The notes under the pieces: model-generated
The model's database searches: none
Told to the model about the DNA's origin: nothing
Seen by the model: the letters and a program-made list of their open reading frames with translations, nothing else
In this document: positions 43,514 to 46,497 of the stretch, piece by piece
Layout of the letters: the number at the start of each line of letters is the position of its first letter
Numbering within the stretch: position 1 is the stretch's first letter
Origin: Pseudomonadota bacterium
GTDB taxonomy: Bacteria; Pseudomonadota; Alphaproteobacteria; Rickettsiales; RGZB01
Reading direction: 5' to 3'
Assembly: GCA_010031735.1 (NCBI GenBank)
Contig: RGZB01000014.1
Span: 1-46,497 of the forward strand
DNA: 46,497 nucleotides
Made by a program: the position numbers and the translations under genes

Positions 43514-43976
43514 CTTAGTCTCCTTCGTTGGAATTGATAGGTTGCTTTGTTTATGCACGGTTGCTTTTCTAGACCGTACATAGCTTGGAAAACCAAGCTA
43601 CGCGGGGCACTCAAGCACCGCTGATTTTAAGTTGCAAGTGAAAAGAAGAAGTTCACCATCAAAAAACGGCAGAATTGCGCAAAAAATTTCCTTGACGTTT
43701 AAACCAAAATATTTTATCGCGCCCGGAAATTGGCTGTGACACTTGCACTCCGGCGATTGCTAAAAATAAAATCACACGCAAATTATGCACATTATTTCGC
43801 GTGTGGATAAGCGTGGCCACCTGCTGATTTTACAGCGTTTTTTCATCTTTGGATTTTTAACTACTTCTTAAGGTTAAGTGCGTAGAATACAAATTAATTA
43901 AAGTTTTATGGACATTCGATTCAAACACATGGGATCAGCGAAAATGTCCAAAGGCTAACCCAAGGAAATAGGAAAT
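43514..43976. other. Intergenic region between HU and the following plus-strand gene
   Basis: 463 bases with no credible gene. It contains the HU leader with the 43581-43600 hairpin, an AT-rich central stretch, a TTGACG (about 43693) that could start a plus-strand promoter, and a perfect DnaA-box TGTGGATAA (43802-43810). Only one exact DnaA box is seen, so it is not an obvious origin. Confidence 0.55.
43581..43600. repeat. Hairpin in the HU leader
   Basis: Perfect 8-bp stem TAGCTTGG (43581-43588), AAAA loop, CCAAGCTA (43593-43600), about 70 bases before the HU start on its strand. There is no T-run after it on either strand, so it is not a terminator. Possible leader regulation of HU. Confidence 0.5.
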
Positions 43977-44747
43977 ATGAAACCATACAGAACGAAATCC
44001 CCCGCCATACTTTTACTCTGCACCATGCTAGTGACATCACCGGTGCAGGCGCAGGTGCGCACGCTCAATCCAGGTAACACGAATGGTACCGTCATCAATA
44101 ACGTACCGACGGGTGGAACGACGACCACTACGACCGGCACACCGACAACGGATTTAAAAGCCGCCGCATGTGGCCAGAGACCGAATGGGGTTCTCTATAG
44201 CGAACTTACCATCCGTAATCCTGCGAGCGGTGTTATTGAGAAAGCATCGAAATATTTTAGCCCGGGTGTCGTCCCGCCGGACCGTTGTAAAGCGACCCCT
44301 TCGCATACGGTGGATCAGTCATCGCTCATCGAACGCATGAAAACGTTCGCACGCGTCGCGTGGCAGAATACGTTGGGAATTCGCGAAGTCTATGCGCAGG
44401 CAACCCCGCAACTGGTCGGTCCGAACAGTATCGTGTTGGTCGCGACCGTGCCCGGTGAAAGACTCGGTTGCAATGCAGGTATGGGCACAGGTCGTAGCCC
44501 CTACATCGTCAGTGCACTCGTGAACATGTACCTGCAGCCCTATAACGGTCAGTGGTATGTGGTATCGCAAAATACGGTAAACAACCTGCGCATCACCGAT
44601 ATACCGGATGGCTCGAGTCCGCCGGATATGGCAGCGGCACGCGTCGGTGCATTGAATGCCCACAAGATATTTGTTCGCCGTTGCGGCGAAGGCCAACCCA
44701 ATGGCTCATGCCAGCTGGCACCGTATAACCAATGCACGACGATCTAA
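43977..44747 (+). CDS. Secreted hypothetical protein
   Basis: A 256-residue protein. The ATG is preceded by AAGGAAATAGG. It has a Sec signal peptide (about 1-24, ending VQAQ). The first mature 30 residues are Thr/Gly-rich and of low complexity. The following domain has four or five Cys (near AACGQRP, DRCKA, GCNAG, RRCGEG) and a C-terminal CQLAPYNQC pair. It is exported and probably disulfide-bonded. No family is recognised. A bidirectional terminator separates it from convergent lon. Confidence 0.75.
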   Translation: MKPYRTKSPAILLLCTMLVTSPVQAQVRTLNPGNTNGTVINNVPTGGTTTTTTGTPTTDLKAAACGQRPNGVLYSELTIRNPASGVIEKASKYFSPGVVPPDRCKATPSHTVDQSSLIERMKTFARVAWQNTLGIREVYAQATPQLVGPNSIVLVATVPGERLGCNAGMGTGRSPYIVSALVNMYLQPYNGQWYVVSQNTVNNLRITDIPDGSSPPDMAAARVGALNAHKIFVRRCGEGQPNGSCQLAPYNQCTTI

Positions 44748-44760
44748 TAAGCTACAAACA

Positions 44761-44796
44761 AAAAACCCGCCGTTTTCGTGGACGGCGGGTTTTTTA
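44761..44796. terminator. Bidirectional Rho-independent terminator
   Basis: Stem CCCGCCGT (44766-44773) with ACGGCGGG (44782-44789), A5 before and T-run after. It lies between the convergent secreted-protein gene and lon. Confidence 0.9.
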
Positions 44797-44815
44797 TGGT
44801 CCGTAGTGGAACACA

Positions 44816-46497
44816 CTAGTGTTTCAGCGTTTCGCCTTTGGTTTGGCCTTTGCCTTTCGCCGCGACTTCCACCGCGGCCACCTCGGTTTTCACCGGCGTG
44901 ATTTTCTCTAACGGAGAAAGCGGGCCGGTCAGTGCAAGCTTCAGTACCTCATCGACCGTCGTGACCGGAACGATATTAAGACCCTTCTTCACATTCGTTG
45001 GAATGTCCTCCAGATCCTTCACGTTCTTCTGCGGGATCAGCACGGTCTCGATACCGCCGCGGAGTGCCGCGAGCAGTTTTTCCTTGAGGCCGCCGATCGG
45101 CATGACTTGACCGCGGAGTGAAATCTCACCCGTCATCGCCACATCCTTGCTGACCGGGATTCCCGTAAGCGCAGAGACGAGCGACGTAATCATCGCAACA
45201 CCTGCGGAAGGACCATCCTTCGGTACCGCGCCTTCCGGTACGTGCACGTGGATATCGTTCTCCTGATAATGTTCCGACGTGATACCGAATTCATGCGAAC
45301 GCGAGCGGATATAGCTCCACGCCGCCTGGCTCGATTCTTTCATCACATCCTTTACGTTACCCGTGACGGAGAGACGGCCTTTGCCGGGGAACATCACCGC
45401 TTCGATCGGAAGCAGGTCGCCGCCGGTTTCGGTATAGGCAAGACCCGTGGTGACACCCACGCGGCTCTTCTCGTCGATACGGCCGAAATCGAAACGCTCG
45501 ACACCGGCATATTTGCGCAGGTTCTTCTCGGTGATCTTCGATTGCTTCGCTTTACCCGAAACGATCTCTTTGATCGATTTGCGGGCGAGCTTCGCGATCT
45601 CGCGCTCCAGGTTACGCACACCGGATTCACGCGTGTATTTACGGATGACATCCCGCAGCGCCTCATCCGATACCAGCCATTCTTTTTCGGAAAGGCCGTT
45701 CGCTTTACGTTGCTTCGGCAGCAGGTGACGTTTCGCGATCTCGAGTTTCTCGTCTTCTGTGTAACCGGAGATGCGGATCACTTCCATACGGTCGAGAAGC
45801 GGACGCGGGATATTGAGCGTATTCGCCGTCGTGATGAACATCACCTCGGAGAGGTCGTAATCCACTTCTAAATAGTGATCGTTGAACGTGGTGTTTTGTT
45901 CTGGATCGAGCACTTCCAAGAGTGCCGCTGCCGGATCGCCGCGGAAATCCACACCCATTTTGTCGATCTCATCGAGCAGGAAAAGCGGATTCGAGGATTT
46001 CGCTTTCTTCATCGATTGGATGATCTTACCCGGCATCGAGCCGATATAGGTGCGGCGGTGGCCACGGATCTCTGCTTCATCACGCACACCACCGAGCGAG
46101 AAGCGAACAAAGTTCCTTCCCGTTGCGGATGCGATGGAGCGGGCGAGCGAGGTCTTACCCACACCCGGCGGGCCAACAAGGCAGATGATCGGGCCTTTGA
46201 GTGACTTCGTACGTTCCTGCACCGCTAAGTGCTCAAGAATACGCTCTTTGACCTTCTCAAGGCCGTAATGGTCTTTATCGAGCACCGTTTCCGCGATCTT
46301 CACATCGTCGCGCACGCGGGTGCGTTTTTTCCACGGCACGGAGATCATCCAGTCGAGGTAGTTCCTGACCACCGTTGCTTCCGCGGACATCGGGCTCATC
46401 TGGCGGAGCTTCTTCATCTCGCCGATGCATTTCTCTTTCGCCTCTTTCGTCATTTTCGTGGCTTTGATCTTCTCCTCTAACTCGGAGAGTTCGTCCT
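44816..46497 (-). CDS. lon: ATP-dependent Lon protease (5' partial, C-terminal part)
   Basis: The frame runs off the right end of the window; the visible 559 residues cover the AAA+ and protease domains, the N-terminal substrate domain is outside. Walker [10 protein letters not shown], Walker [11 protein letters not shown], the sensor region, then the protease domain with catalytic Ser in GPSAGVAM and Lys in [14 protein letters not shown]. The C-terminal tail (about 40 residues) after the domain is Lys/Val-rich. Lon degrades misfolded and regulatory proteins in the cytoplasm. The stop is followed by a bidirectional terminator. Confidence 0.97.
   Translation of the reverse strand, partial: DELSELEEKIKATKMTKEAKEKCIGEMKKLRQMSPMSAEATVVRNYLDWMISVPWKKRTRVRDDVKIAETVLDKDHYGLEKVKERILEHLAVQERTKSLKGPIICLVGPPGVGKTSLARSIASATGRNFVRFSLGGVRDEAEIRGHRRTYIGSMPGKIIQSMKKAKSSNPLFLLDEIDKMGVDFRGDPAAALLEVLDPEQNTTFNDHYLEVDYDLSEVMFITTANTLNIPRPLLDRMEVIRISGYTEDEKLEIAKRHLLPKQRKANGLSEKEWLVSDEALRDVIRKYTRESGVRNLEREIAKLARKSIKEIVSGKAKQSKITEKNLRKYAGVERFDFGRIDEKSRVGVTTGLAYTETGGDLLPIEAVMFPGKGRLSVTGNVKDVMKESSQAAWSYIRSRSHEFGITSEHYQENDIHVHVPEGAVPKDGPSAGVAMITSLVSALTGIPVSKDVAMTGEISLRGQVMPIGGLKEKLLAALRGGIETVLIPQKNVKDLEDIPTNVKKGLNIVPVTTVDEVLKLALTGPLSPLEKITPVKTEVAAVEVAAKGKGQTKGETLKH

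Noticed and set aside
43802-43810. Replication origin suggested by a DnaA box (TGTGGATAA)
   Set aside because: Only one exact box, with isolated near-matches at about 30308 and 35060; no cluster and no dnaA or other origin genes.

Overview
The window looks like chromosome of an alphaproteobacterium; the lineage cannot be fixed from the sequence alone. Pointers are an operon for polyhydroxybutyrate (PHB) synthesis, an HU/Lon neighbourhood, tRNAs with encoded CCA ends, and a dense set of small stress proteins (CsbD, DUF1328, DUF883, Dps, BOF-domain, fasciclin). The host DNA is moderately GC-rich. One block (about 18.66-26.98 kb) is visibly more AT-rich.

Layout. 1-5.5 kb: phosphorelay genes, namely a 5'-truncated HAMP-array/GAF hybrid kinase with three receiver-like domains, a REC-kinase-REC hybrid and a single-domain receiver. 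5.6-18.5 kb: a long run of small, mostly single-gene stress or envelope proteins, with a KdpE-like regulator and a KdpD-like kinase but no kdpFABC; several genes here are under 60 codons. 18.66-26.98 kb: an integrated element at the 3' end of tRNA-Asn(GTT), bounded by a perfect 22-bp direct repeat. It carries a decayed tyrosine integrase, gene fragments, a three-gene operon (two large unrecognised proteins and an SF2 DEAH helicase) and three small genes. 27-30.2 kb: a large ankyrin/SPOR envelope protein. 30.5-33.1 kb: a TonB-dependent receptor with a YfiR-like periplasmic protein. 33.1-35 kb: an acyltransferase (autoinducer-synthase-like fold) with a methyltransferase behind a perfect palindrome. 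35.3-39.2 kb: the PHB operon, in transcription order a small synthase-subunit-like protein overlapping phaC, phaA, an unknown, and phaB. 39.3-46.5 kb: two unrecognised large proteins, tRNA-Asp and tRNA-Val, secreted proteins, HU and a truncated Lon.

How it fits together. The kinase and receiver genes probably feed stress regulation, and the small genes around them look like its output (DNA protection, envelope reinforcement, oxidative stress). The PHB operon supplies carbon storage. The strongest candidate for an undescribed system is the helicase operon inside the tRNA-Asn element. It is the only intact large cargo of an element that has lost its own integrase, which suggests it is kept for a function such as defence against other mobile DNA. 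That function is inference; no effector domain could be recognised by eye.
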